From Desmospora profundinema (GTDB taxonomy: Bacteria; Bacillota; Bacilli; Thermoactinomycetales; DSM-45169), in NCBI RefSeq assembly GCF_031454155.1, contig NZ_JAVDQG010000001.1, positions 186,001 to 250,000 on the forward strand: 64,000 nt of DNA, given 5' to 3'. This document shows positions 1 through 6,561 of this stretch, piece by piece. Every line of letters begins with the position of its first letter. The stretch's first letter is position 1. The position numbers and the translations under genes were made by a program. The notes below the pieces were generated by a model, which had not been told where the DNA came from, did not search any database, and worked only from the letters and a program-made list of their open reading frames with translations.

Positions 1-419
1 GGGTGCTGGTGGTGGAAGCGGCGGAAAGGAGCGGCTCCCTCATCACAGCCGACTTCGGAATGGAACAAGGCAGGGAGGTGTTTGCCGTTCCGGGGCCGAT
101 CACCTCGGAACAGAGCCGGGGCACCAACCGTCTCATCCAGCAGGGAGCCAAATGCGTACTTTCCGCTGAGGATATCGCCGAAGAGTTTTCCCACTTGTCC
201 GGCTGGTGTCCCGTGACCAAGGCGAAGGAAGAAACGCCGTCCGTAAGCGATACGGAAAGCCGGTTATTATCGCTGTTCCAAGACGAGCCGGTTGATTTGG
301 AACATTTGGCTGAGAAGATGGGGTGCCCTCTCGGTGAGATCCACGGAATCTTGTTGACCCTGCAGGTAAAGGGATTGGTTCGGCAATTGCCGGGGGCGCG
401 GTTTGAACGGAAGGGGTGA
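1..419 (+). CDS. dprA: DNA processing protein DprA/Smf, C-terminal part
   Basis: This is the 3' end of a gene that begins before the window. The visible 139 codons open with the end of the Rossmann-like DprA core: a VVEAAERSGSLITA motif, then DFGMEQGREVFAVPGPI and a GTNRLIQQGAKCV segment, all hallmark DprA sequences. A short C-terminal winged-helix-like domain follows (about residues 80-138). DprA loads RecA onto incoming single-stranded DNA during natural transformation and acts in the cytoplasm. In Bacillus relatives topA follows directly; here about 10 kb of accessory DNA lies between them. Identity is secure; the true start cannot be seen. Confidence 0.95.
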   Translation, partial: VLVVEAAERSGSLITADFGMEQGREVFAVPGPITSEQSRGTNRLIQQGAKCVLSAEDIAEEFSHLSGWCPVTKAKEETPSVSDTESRLLSLFQDEPVDLEHLAEKMGCPLGEIHGILLTLQVKGLVRQLPGARFERKG

Positions 420-443
420 GTCACTTCTAATGACTTCTTTTTA
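418..443 (+). terminator. Terminator after dprA
   Basis: A short stem (GAGTCA against TGACTTC) with a small loop overlaps the dprA stop codon and is followed by TTTTTAT. The stem is weak, but the U-tract and position fit an intrinsic terminator. Confidence 0.5.
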
Positions 444-574
444 TAAACGGGAGAAATCTTTAGGGTAAGGGATACGCTTTTTTGCGACAAGATGTGTATG
501 GCTTTCGGAGGATGGATATATGAGCAAACACCTGTCATATGTTATGATTCCGTATCGGTTGTTACTACAAAGGC

Positions 575-602
575 TTAAAGCTACTGACAAGAGTCAGCAG
601 CT
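575..602 (-). terminator. Hairpin at the end of the regulator/peptide transcript
   Basis: AAAGCTACTGAC and GTCAGCAGCTTT form a 12-position stem with one mismatch around an AAGA loop. It lies about 65 bases past the stop codon of the minus-strand Phr-like gene. The following U-tract on that strand is poor (CTTTAAGCCTTTG), so terminator function is an inference; a plain hairpin is the alternative. Confidence 0.4.
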
Positions 603-666
603 TTGCCGAGGATGTATATAATAGTGGCACATATACGAAATATAGGAGGCTTTTCTTATCCGCTTA

Positions 667-792
667 TTATGATCTTTCAGGGACGTTGAGCGGGGTTATT
701 TCCGAAGATGCGACGATGTCAGTGGATTCGGTAAAAGCGAAAAAGCCAGCGATCACAAGCATAGCAAACGCAATTTTAGTCCATTTCGTCAA
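667..792 (-). CDS. Phr-like exported signalling propeptide
   Basis: A 41-residue peptide reads from a TTG start placed about 8 bases after a strong AAGGAGGG ribosome site inside the 3' end of the regulator gene. The N-terminus (MTKWTK) is basic, followed by a hydrophobic stretch (IAFAMLVIAGFFAF) and a polar tail ending in EITPLNVPERS. This is the layout of Phr, PapR and NprX propeptides, which are exported, trimmed to 5-7 residues and taken up to bind the neighbouring TPR regulator. It overlaps the regulator stop codon by 17 bases in another frame, as phr genes often overlap rap genes. The segment STDIVAS loosely resembles the published NprX heptapeptide SKPDIVG; this is suggestive only. Function is inferred from architecture and context. 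Confidence 0.7.
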   Translation of the reverse strand: MTKWTKIAFAMLVIAGFFAFTESTDIVASSEITPLNVPERS

Positions 793-2110
793 AAAAATCA
801 CCCTCCTTGTCTTTGAGTTCCTTTTTTACCTGATATATATTCATCATGCATTTTTGAAATTCCTTCTCATCTATTGGATGCCAGCATTCGGCCAGTTTAA
901 GCAAGAGCTTGTATTCCCGCCGCTTTAAAGCGTGCTTTTGCGCCAGTTCGAGAGCGCGTTGATAATATTGAATAGCCTCTTTAACTTCTTCATTTTTTTT
1001 CAACAGATCACCCATAACCATCAAAGCATAAGTGAGTTGGGAGAGATCATTCTGTTTCTTAGCATGTTGAACCGCTTGCGTGATGGCCTCTTTTGCTTCA
1101 GGATACTTTTGTTGATGGATGTATAGAACACCCAATTTTGCGAACGTGATAGATAATGTTCGTTGATCGGATAGTGTGTCTTTGCCGCTTAAAGCGGTGT
1201 CAAAACAAGACTCTGCTTTGTCCAACTCACTTTGGGCGGTGTGCAAACATCCCAGAATAGTCCAAAAATCAAAAATGTATTTTGAATGATTGTTTGCCAC
1301 GGCGAGAGCCAGCCCTTGTTTGGCGTATTTAAACGCTTCATTGATCTCCCCGGTTTTCCGTAAAAATTCAGATCTTAACCAGTGGAAAGTAATACGGGTA
1401 TCTACGTTTTCCGTTTTATCAAGTGAATCCCAGACCTCTTCTATAACTCGCATTCCTGCATTAACATTCCCTAACTTATCCAGGAAAACGGCCTTGTTTC
1501 GAAGGAGAGCATACCGAAGGTGCTGGCGTTCGCCATTATCATGGAAAGCTCCCAAAGCGCTATTCGTGAACTGTAGAGCTGTATCTAAATTATTTTCGTT
1601 GTAGGCGCAAATGCTCAGTTCACAGAAGCTGGCGGCTTCAACATTGGTTTCCCTGTTGTAAGCATGCTGATTGGCTAGTTTGATGGCATTATATAAAGCT
1701 CGTTCTGCCTGTTTCGGTTTACCTTTATCGATGAGACATTTTCCTTGAAGATATGCAGCAGTGGCGGCAAAGGGGTGGGCATCATCTAAGCTTAAATCTT
1801 TGATCTTTTGCAGGGCTTTGTCATATTGCTTGAATCGCCATAGAGACTCGATGCTTTCAAGCTTCAACTGAATCCGTTTCAGTTCGTTCTCTTCTTCCAT
1901 TAGCAAATGTGGGATCTGACGGGTTTCAATTTTGAGCTTGTCCAACAGATACATGGCTTTGTCCATACTGACATGGGGCACGCCTCTCTCTACGTTACTG
2001 ATCGTGGCCGGAGAGATGTTGTCATCTGCTAAATCTTCCAACCGGAGCCCTCTTTGTTTCCGTACTTTCCGTATAATTTCGCCGATTTCTTGAAGTTCGA
2101 CAGTTCTCAT
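776..2110 (-). CDS. HTH-TPR transcriptional regulator, NprR/PlcR/Rap (RRNPP) type
   Basis: The 444-residue protein has an N-terminal XRE-type helix-turn-helix (about residues 8-62, with LEDLADDNISPATISNVERG as the recognition region). Repeated TPR-like helical pairs follow to the end (about 105-435, for example the segment with AIQYYQRALELAQKH). This is the architecture of RRNPP regulators, cytoplasmic proteins whose TPR groove binds a re-imported oligopeptide. The ATG at 2110 is preceded by GGAAGGTGG at good spacing. The gene points toward dprA, away from the toxin module, and carries a Phr-like gene at its 3' end. Targets are unknown; the adjacent toxin and small exported protein are obvious candidates. 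Length matches NprR (about 420-440 residues) better than PlcR (about 285). Confidence 0.85.
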   Translation of the reverse strand: MRTVELQEIGEIIRKVRKQRGLRLEDLADDNISPATISNVERGVPHVSMDKAMYLLDKLKIETRQIPHLLMEEENELKRIQLKLESIESLWRFKQYDKALQKIKDLSLDDAHPFAATAAYLQGKCLIDKGKPKQAERALYNAIKLANQHAYNRETNVEAASFCELSICAYNENNLDTALQFTNSALGAFHDNGERQHLRYALLRNKAVFLDKLGNVNAGMRVIEEVWDSLDKTENVDTRITFHWLRSEFLRKTGEINEAFKYAKQGLALAVANNHSKYIFDFWTILGCLHTAQSELDKAESCFDTALSGKDTLSDQRTLSITFAKLGVLYIHQQKYPEAKEAITQAVQHAKKQNDLSQLTYALMVMGDLLKKNEEVKEAIQYYQRALELAQKHALKRREYKLLLKLAECWHPIDEKEFQKCMMNIYQVKKELKDKEGDFFDEMD

Positions 2111-2288
2111 AACATACCACCTTCCCCTTGAGTGCAGAGATATCTTTATTTTACCTCCTCTTGAATAAAATTGGAATAGTCCACATCCAATAAAATAGAG
2201 AAAAGTTTAAAAAATATATTTTCATGCAAAATGGAAATGCAGGTTTTAAAACATGGGCCGAAATGAGGGCAAAAAGGCCTATTTTTTG

Positions 2289-2352
2289 TGTCGAATATTG
2301 TTGAATAATGTCTGACTTTTAAAACATCACAAGCATTCCCAATGGATATAAT
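2289..2352 (+). promoter_or_regulatory. Promoter of the small exported protein, with a 0A-box-like motif
   Basis: A perfect TATAAT lies at 2347-2352 with no good -35 upstream. About 55 bases before it, TGTCGAA at 2289-2295 matches the core of the Spo0A box. A weak -35 with an upstream activator site fits a Spo0A-activated promoter, but one 7-base match can arise by chance. Confidence 0.35.
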
Positions 2353-2368
2353 TGATGGTAGAATTCCT

Positions 2369-2650
2369 ATGCGAGAATATACCAATAAGGGAGTAATATA
2401 TTTTAAGAAACTTTTCTTCTTTGCTCTGGTGGCCTTTTTGTCTCTCACCCTAGTCTCCCCCTTTTCCTCGTTTGCAAGAGATCTAGAAAAGCCTTTTTCA
2501 ACATCAGAAACATATGAGCAAAGGAGGTCTACTGGTAGAATCAAAATGAGCAAAGGTGTAAAGATCGCGGTTTCTGTTGCCCTGGGGTTATTTTTACTCA
2601 GTTGCTTGTTGTTGTTTATTTACGCTACACCGTTTATGTTCGGTAGTTAG
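2369..2650 (+). CDS. Small exported or membrane protein of unknown function
   Basis: I do not recognise a family. The 93-residue product has a basic N-terminus, a hydrophobic core (FFFALVAFLSLTLV) and an FSSFA/RD junction that looks like a signal peptidase site. A short polar segment and a second hydrophobic helix near the C-terminus (IAVSVALGLFLLSCLLLFIY) follow. It may therefore be a small membrane protein with its middle outside. The ATG at 2369 has no clear ribosome site and sits only about 10 bases after the probable transcript start. A GGGAG motif lies a little downstream without a standard start codon behind it, so the start is uncertain. It ends in its own terminator, just before the toxin promoter. 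Confidence 0.55.
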   Translation: MREYTNKGVIYFKKLFFFALVAFLSLTLVSPFSSFARDLEKPFSTSETYEQRRSTGRIKMSKGVKIAVSVALGLFLLSCLLLFIYATPFMFGS

Positions 2651-2690
2651 TTGAGAGCAATAGGATCAGGCTAAACATAAAACGAACCAC

Positions 2691-2733
2691 ACCGGACGGG
2701 GATAATCTCAAAAAAATCCTGTCCGGTTTTTTT
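2691..2733 (+). terminator. Intrinsic terminator before the toxin module
   Basis: ACCGGACGGGGAT pairs with ATCCTGTCCGGT (one bulge) and is followed by seven Ts. It insulates the small exported protein gene from the toxin promoter 23 bases downstream. Confidence 0.85.
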
Positions 2734-2755
2734 ATGGGAAGGTTCTATTTACCAA

Positions 2756-2797
2756 TTGACAAAATCCGTATAAGATGGTAAATGAAAAATCTTATAC
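2756..2797 (+). promoter_or_regulatory. Toxin promoter with a perfect 9-bp inverted repeat
   Basis: TTGACA at 2756-2761 is a consensus -35; the -10 falls near 2779-2784 (TAAATG, weak). A perfect inverted repeat, GTATAAGAT (2768-2776) and ATCTTATAC (2789-2797), brackets the -10 with a 12-base spacer. The repeat is placed where a repressor or activator would control initiation. The upstream HTH-TPR protein is a candidate ligand by position only. Confidence 0.55.
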
Positions 2798-2811
2798 AAG
2801 GAGAGAGGGGA

Positions 2812-4194
2812 TTGGGGAAATGGTTTTTCCGATGGGTTAAGATATTACGGGATAAGCGAGGATCTCAAACCATCGAATATGTAGCTGTAATGGCTGGGGC
2901 CGCATTACTCGCTATGATTCTTAACTTGGTGATGGAAAGCAACGAAGTCCAAAGCGCTCTTCAGGAAAAAATCGAATGTGTCATTGTCCAAAATTGCGAA
3001 GGGGAAAGAGTTGCCCAACCGTCTCCAAAACGGGATGAAACGTCTTCCGACGTGATCCCGGAAAGCCTTTATGATCCTTGGGCCTCTACCGACTCCTTAT
3101 GGGATAATACCCAATCCGATTCACCGTCGGATGGGTCGGCTTCCAACGATGAACCGGGTTTTTTTGAATCCTTATTAGGAGACATCAAGGACGGATGGGA
3201 AACCGCCAAGGGAACGGTAAACGATGGACGGGATTGGTTGGCGGATAAGGTGGAAGCCGGTTGGGAGTGGACCAAACAGAAAGCCTCTGATGGATGGGAA
3301 TGGGTGAAAGACAACAAGGAGTACATAGCGGCTGGTGCCGTTGTTGCCGCCGGGGTGGGACTGATGTTTGTTCCGGGTGGACAACTCCTTGGTGGTAGCA
3401 TCCTCGCCGGTGCTTTAGTAAGCGGTGGAATTGCGGCTTATGGCGGGGCTGATTCTAAGGAAATCGCACAGGCCGCCATGTTTGGCGGCTTAACCGGTGC
3501 GGTTGGTGGAGGGGTCGGTAACGTCGTAGGAAGGGGCCTCATGGCGGGTTTGTCGCGTGCCGCTTCTAGCAACTTTGTCTGTACCCGTTTCCCTGCGCTG
3601 GCAAGCGGTATATCTGCCGGAGGAAGTGAAAGCTTGGCGGACGACTTTCTCCACGGTCGTAAGCTGGACTGGAAAAATGCCGGAATCGCCGCGTTGACCG
3701 CCGGTGGGATGTTGGTCGGGGGTAGCTTTGGTACTCATTTGATGGATGCCACCACACCTACCGGACCGATCGCCGGGATTAAGGCGGCTAATCAACAACA
3801 ACCACAACAACAGCGCCCAACCTGGCAAAAGTCAGAAAAAGACGTCGGTAAGGATCTGGGCGAAGGATATTCATCACAGAAATCGTTTAAAGATGGCGAA
3901 GAAGCGACACATTCAAAAAAAGGGAGTACTCGCCCGGATCATTATGCGGACGGACATAGTGTGGAAGTGAAAAATTATAATGTAACCACTTCCAGGGGGC
4001 GTAGTAATCTCGTTAGAAATGTTACAAAGCAGGTAGAGAAGCGTCGAAGCAACCTGCCGGAAGGAACAAAGCAGACAATCATTATTGACGTGAGGGGTCA
4101 GGATGTTTCCCAGGATGAATTAATTAAACTCCATAACAGAATAAAAGAGAAAGCAGGGGACGATGTTGAAATTATCTTTAAGCGGAAAGGGTAG
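2812..4194 (+). CDS. Polymorphic toxin: prepilin-like leader with C-terminal PD-(D/E)xK nuclease
   Basis: I place the start at TTG 2812, 8 bases after AAGGAG, because an upstream in-frame ATG at 2782 falls in the promoter. The 460-residue product begins with a basic leader ending in Gly17, then SQTIE and a hydrophobic helix: a type IV/Flp prepilin signature with Glu at +5 of the cleaved form. An acidic, Trp-rich linker and a Gly/Ala-rich hydrophobic pre-toxin region (about 165-320) follow. The C-terminal 90 residues hold RPDHYADGHSVEVKNYN, with Asp376, Glu385 and Lys387 forming a restriction-endonuclease-like active site. The toxin probably cleaves nucleic acid in rival cells. The next gene, starting at its stop codon, encodes an immunity-like protein. 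The delivery route is not visible. Confidence 0.75.
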   Translation: MGKWFFRWVKILRDKRGSQTIEYVAVMAGAALLAMILNLVMESNEVQSALQEKIECVIVQNCEGERVAQPSPKRDETSSDVIPESLYDPWASTDSLWDNTQSDSPSDGSASNDEPGFFESLLGDIKDGWETAKGTVNDGRDWLADKVEAGWEWTKQKASDGWEWVKDNKEYIAAGAVVAAGVGLMFVPGGQLLGGSILAGALVSGGIAAYGGADSKEIAQAAMFGGLTGAVGGGVGNVVGRGLMAGLSRAASSNFVCTRFPALASGISAGGSESLADDFLHGRKLDWKNAGIAALTAGGMLVGGSFGTHLMDATTPTGPIAGIKAANQQQPQQQRPTWQKSEKDVGKDLGEGYSSQKSFKDGEEATHSKKGSTRPDHYADGHSVEVKNYNVTTSRGRSNLVRNVTKQVEKRRSNLPEGTKQTIIIDVRGQDVSQDELIKLHNRIKEKAGDDVEIIFKRKG

Positions 4195-4604
4195 TGATTA
4201 CCATCCTGCATTTTAAGTCATACATTTTCGCCTATGGCATTGGCAGTGTACCATTCTTAACCTCTTTTTTTTCGACGATCCAGCACCATCTGGACCCTAA
4301 GAAAGAAAGATATTCGCTTGTTCTGAATGAGTTGTTTATGGGCCGCCTTCAATGGCAAAAAGCGGACGCCGCAACAGAGGAAGTGAAAGAAATTCGAGAG
4401 GAATTAAAGCGGTTTGCAGCCAATCAGGCCGTTTCCGATATTGAAAATCCGAATAAACCTCTTCCGAAAGAGGTACGAACAGAGGCTGCCAATCTTGCAG
4501 AGGCTTTCGTAAACGAAGACAATGAAAATCTATTTGATAATCTGTTAGCCGCCTTGAAAGATGGCATGAAATATGAACGAGATATAGAAATTGTCAATCT
4601 CTAG
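4194..4604 (+). CDS. Immunity protein, Imm70-like
   Basis: The 136-residue cytoplasmic protein starts with GTG at 4194, sharing one base with the toxin stop codon (TAGTG), so the two are translationally coupled. From memory of the family, its segments GIGSVPFLTSFFSTI, LNELFMGRLQWQKADAA, EEVKEIREELKRF and NLFDNLLAALKDG match the Imm70 pattern found next to Bacillota polymorphic toxins. The expected role is to bind and neutralise the C-terminal nuclease of the upstream protein in the producing cell. I am confident that it is the cognate immunity gene from position, somewhat less so of the family name. Confidence 0.72.
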   Translation: MITILHFKSYIFAYGIGSVPFLTSFFSTIQHHLDPKKERYSLVLNELFMGRLQWQKADAATEEVKEIREELKRFAANQAVSDIENPNKPLPKEVRTEAANLAEAFVNEDNENLFDNLLAALKDGMKYERDIEIVNL

Positions 4605-4652
4605 AACAACCTACAGGGTCTTAGGCTTTACGGTTGGTTGGAGTCATGAAAG

Positions 4653-4685
4653 AATCCGGCAAAAGCTAGACGGATTTTTTTTTTT
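4653..4685 (+). terminator. Terminator after the immunity gene
   Basis: AATCCG and CGGATT form a short stem with a loop of about 12 bases, followed by a long T-run reaching 4685. It closes the toxin-immunity operon. Confidence 0.7.
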
Positions 4686-4723
4686 GCATCTTCCGAAGTT
4701 CAGTTGGGATCGAGGTTATCGCT

Positions 4724-4923
4724 TAGGGTCTATCTGGTAATTCAATTTTCCGCAAGAACGAGAGAGGGTCGGTATGGCTGGCGGAGAGCCTTTGCACTCA
4801 TAGAGCACAAGTCTCGCCATGGTTACTTTGTTCCCTGGTCTCGCTATGCGCTTTTTGCAACGAAACGAAGACAGCTATACCGACCCGGGATCTCGCCCGA
4901 CGGATTTATCAGACACGCCCTAG
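4724..4923 (+). repeat. MITE-like element, copy A
   Basis: About 200 bp without a gene. It shares roughly 70% identity by eye with 10424-10593, including blocks around CGCAAG, GAGCAC, ACCCGGGATC and CAGACACSCCCTAG, and the similarity stops abruptly at both ends. The ends are imperfect inverted repeats: TAGGGTCTATCTGG at the left, and the reverse complement of the right end reads TAGGGCGTGTCTGA. An internal 10-bp inverted repeat (GGGTCGGTAT / ATACCGACCC) adds fold-back potential. I infer a non-autonomous transposon remnant; no transposase is present. Confidence 0.6.
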
Positions 4924-4948
4924 TGACGGATTTTTTGAGATGAGTCGT

Positions 4949-5366
4949 TCATAGAGGCTTGATCATCAGCAAGCAAGGGGTTTGTTTTCCCCAGATCTCT
5001 TTCATTTCCTCAAGAACCTGAAGCCGGCTTGTTTTAAAAACTCCTCCACGTGTTGGATCAATTGGCTTCCCAGATTGCGACCTTGATACTCCCGAAGAAT
5101 TGCCATCACGTAGATTTCTGCGGTGTATGTATTGTGAAAGGAGAGGGAAGTAAAGCCGACGATTCGGTCTTGATCCCATGCGCGTAAAACCGTTGCTCAC
5201 GAACTGCCTTTATGTAATTTTGAATCGCTTCTTCAATGCCGAACCATTCGGGGAGTGTAGGCAAGATTATTTCAGTTACTTCCGATTTTAGATCGGGATC
5301 GTCGACCACTTTGATATCGATCATCCAATGGTTCTTTTTGTGTATGATTGCTTTTCTCTCCTTCAA
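4949..5366 (-). pseudogene. Broken GNAT acetyltransferase gene
   Basis: Three frames must be joined to recover a GNAT protein. The first gives an N-terminal part ending near LPEWFGIEEAIQNYIKAVREQ. A frameshift near 5180 moves to a frame reading WDQDRIVGFTSLSFHN, TAEIYVMAILREYQGRNLGSQ (the acetyl-CoA binding region) and EEFLKQAGF. A second break near 5020, with apparent loss of the usual segment before the last strand, leads to QVLEEMKEIWGKQTPCLLMIKPL, a typical GNAT C-terminus. The gene is dead unless sequencing errors caused both breaks. It lies between the MITE-like copy and the arsenical operon, in a region of decay. Confidence 0.75.
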
Positions 5367-5501
5367 AAGAAAAAACCGATACTTTGGGCTGAAGGCTTAC
5401 CGATTAACCGGGTGCCTTTTTTACCTCTCCCTACTTCCATGCCTCTTCTCCGTTTTCCTCCAAACCCCTCCCACTCAAAACAATTTTTTTTGATATGTGT
5501 A

Positions 5502-5529
5502 TTGACGAATCAAATTTATTTGATATATG
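5502..5529 (+). promoter_or_regulatory. Promoter and ArsR-type operator of the arsenical operon
   Basis: TTGACG at 5502-5507 and TATATG at 5524-5529 are 16 bases apart. Between them, ATCAAATTTATTTGAT (5509-5524) is a near-palindrome of the ATCAA-N6-TTGAT form bound by ArsR/SmtB repressors. The ArsR encoded downstream is the likely ligand. From here to the first gene (5530-5722) I see no clear gene. Confidence 0.6.
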
Positions 5530-5722
5530 CTTATATCAACAAAAGTTGATTTGAGGGGTGAGCGGCCAGGTTATTCGAATTCGTCGGATGTGCATGGAGG
5601 AAATTCGTCAAGGAGGGATCCTGGCCAGACATTGCTCCCTATATTTCGGTGAAAATGGCGAAACTGGCTGGTACACCATCCGTTTGCTGTGAAACTTGAT
5701 TATTGGAAAGGGGAACCCTAAC

Positions 5723-6157
5723 ATGATTTTAAAGCCGCATGTTGCCGTTAATGTGAAAAACCTGGATGACTCCGTCGCGTTTTACCGCCATCTATTCGGG
5801 GAGGAACCGGCCAAGGTACGTCCCGGCTATGCCAAGTTTGATCTGGAAGAACCCGCTTTGAACTTTACGTTGAATGAAGGGGGAAAAACCGACGGTGGGA
5901 TCAACCACCTGGGGATTCAAGTGGAGTCGACGGAAGCGGTGTTAGCCGCCAAAGAGCGGCTGAAAAACGCAGGCTTGGCCTCCTTTGACGAAATGGACAC
6001 CACCTGTTGTTACGCCCGCCAGGATAAAATCTGGGTGACCAGCCCCGATGGGCATCGCTGGGAGATATTCTTTGTCAAAGAGGATGCGGAGTCGTTTGGA
6101 GAGTCACCGGATTCCGTTGAAGAGGCGAGTCCCTGTTGCACCCCCAATAAAAGCTAA
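5723..6157 (+). CDS. arsI: ArsI/CadI-family VOC dioxygenase (C-As lyase)
   Basis: The 144-residue protein is a vicinal-oxygen-chelate enzyme of the ArsI/CadI family. It carries the family's PHVAVNVKNLDDSVAFY opening, an NHLGIQVES segment and the diagnostic cysteine pair in TTCCYA, plus SPDGHRWEIFFVKED at the metal-binding end. ArsI uses Fe(II) and oxygen to break carbon-arsenic bonds of trivalent organoarsenicals. A second Cys pair (SPCCTP) closes the protein. I chose the ATG at 5723, which follows AAAGGGGA at 10-base spacing, over the upstream in-frame start. The ArsR and ArsN1 genes that follow support an organoarsenical detoxification role; a CadI-like metal role is the alternative. Confidence 0.82.
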   Translation: MILKPHVAVNVKNLDDSVAFYRHLFGEEPAKVRPGYAKFDLEEPALNFTLNEGGKTDGGINHLGIQVESTEAVLAAKERLKNAGLASFDEMDTTCCYARQDKIWVTSPDGHRWEIFFVKEDAESFGESPDSVEEASPCCTPNKS

Positions 6158-6176
6158 GTAGATAGTCGTAAAAAAA

Positions 6177-6197
6177 CCTGGGCATTGCCCGGGTTTT
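6177..6197 (+). terminator. Hairpin between arsI and arsR
   Basis: CCTGGGC and GCCCGGG form a 7-bp stem with a 3-base loop, then four Ts. It may limit read-through into arsR. Confidence 0.6.
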
Positions 6198-6228
6198 GCC
6201 CATGGTTAGAAAAATAGGAGTGATCGCG

Positions 6229-6561
6229 GTGGCTTGCACTCATGAACAATGGTCTCTGATCGCCCGGGCGTTGTCCGATCCGATCCGGTATCAGATTTTG
6301 GATCTCATCTCCCGGGGAAACACGGGCAAATTTACGTCATGCTGTACGATTGGTATGTGTGTCTGTGATATCCAGGAAGCCTTAGACTTGAAACAGTCGA
6401 AAGTGTCGTATCACCTGAAGGAATTGAAAAATGCGGGCCTGCTGCACGAGCGGAAGCAGGGGAAGTGGAACTATTACTCCGTCAACCAGGCCATGTTAAA
6501 GGCCTTTTGCGATGAGCTGTCTACCCGGTTTCATCTGGATGAATCGGCGGTGACCCCATGA
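6229..6561 (+). CDS. arsR: ArsR/SmtB-family metalloregulator
   Basis: The 110-residue winged-helix protein matches ArsR throughout: WSLIARALSDPIRYQILDLI, a Cys-rich loop (SCCTIGMCVCDIQEAL) and the DNA-reading helix KQSKVSYHLKELKNAGLL. The cysteines around the CVCD motif are typical As(III) ligands, so the protein should leave DNA when arsenite binds. The GTG start at 6229 is preferred because AGGAG lies 9 bases upstream; an upstream in-frame TTG has no ribosome site. Its stop overlaps the next start as ATGA. The ATCAA-N6-TTGAT palindrome before arsI is the probable operator. Confidence 0.9.
   Translation: MACTHEQWSLIARALSDPIRYQILDLISRGNTGKFTSCCTIGMCVCDIQEALDLKQSKVSYHLKELKNAGLLHERKQGKWNYYSVNQAMLKAFCDELSTRFHLDESAVTP

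Noticed and set aside
520-621. A 33-codon plus-strand frame with GGAGGATG upstream of its ATG
   Set aside because: It contains the strong hairpin at 575-602, its residues show no signal, helix or family pattern, and it lies in the likely 3' region of the opposite transcript. I do not support it as a gene.
5558-5692. A 44-codon GTG frame in the leader of the arsenical operon
   Set aside because: The ribosome site abuts the start codon and the product has no recognisable feature. It may be a leader peptide but the sequence does not show this.
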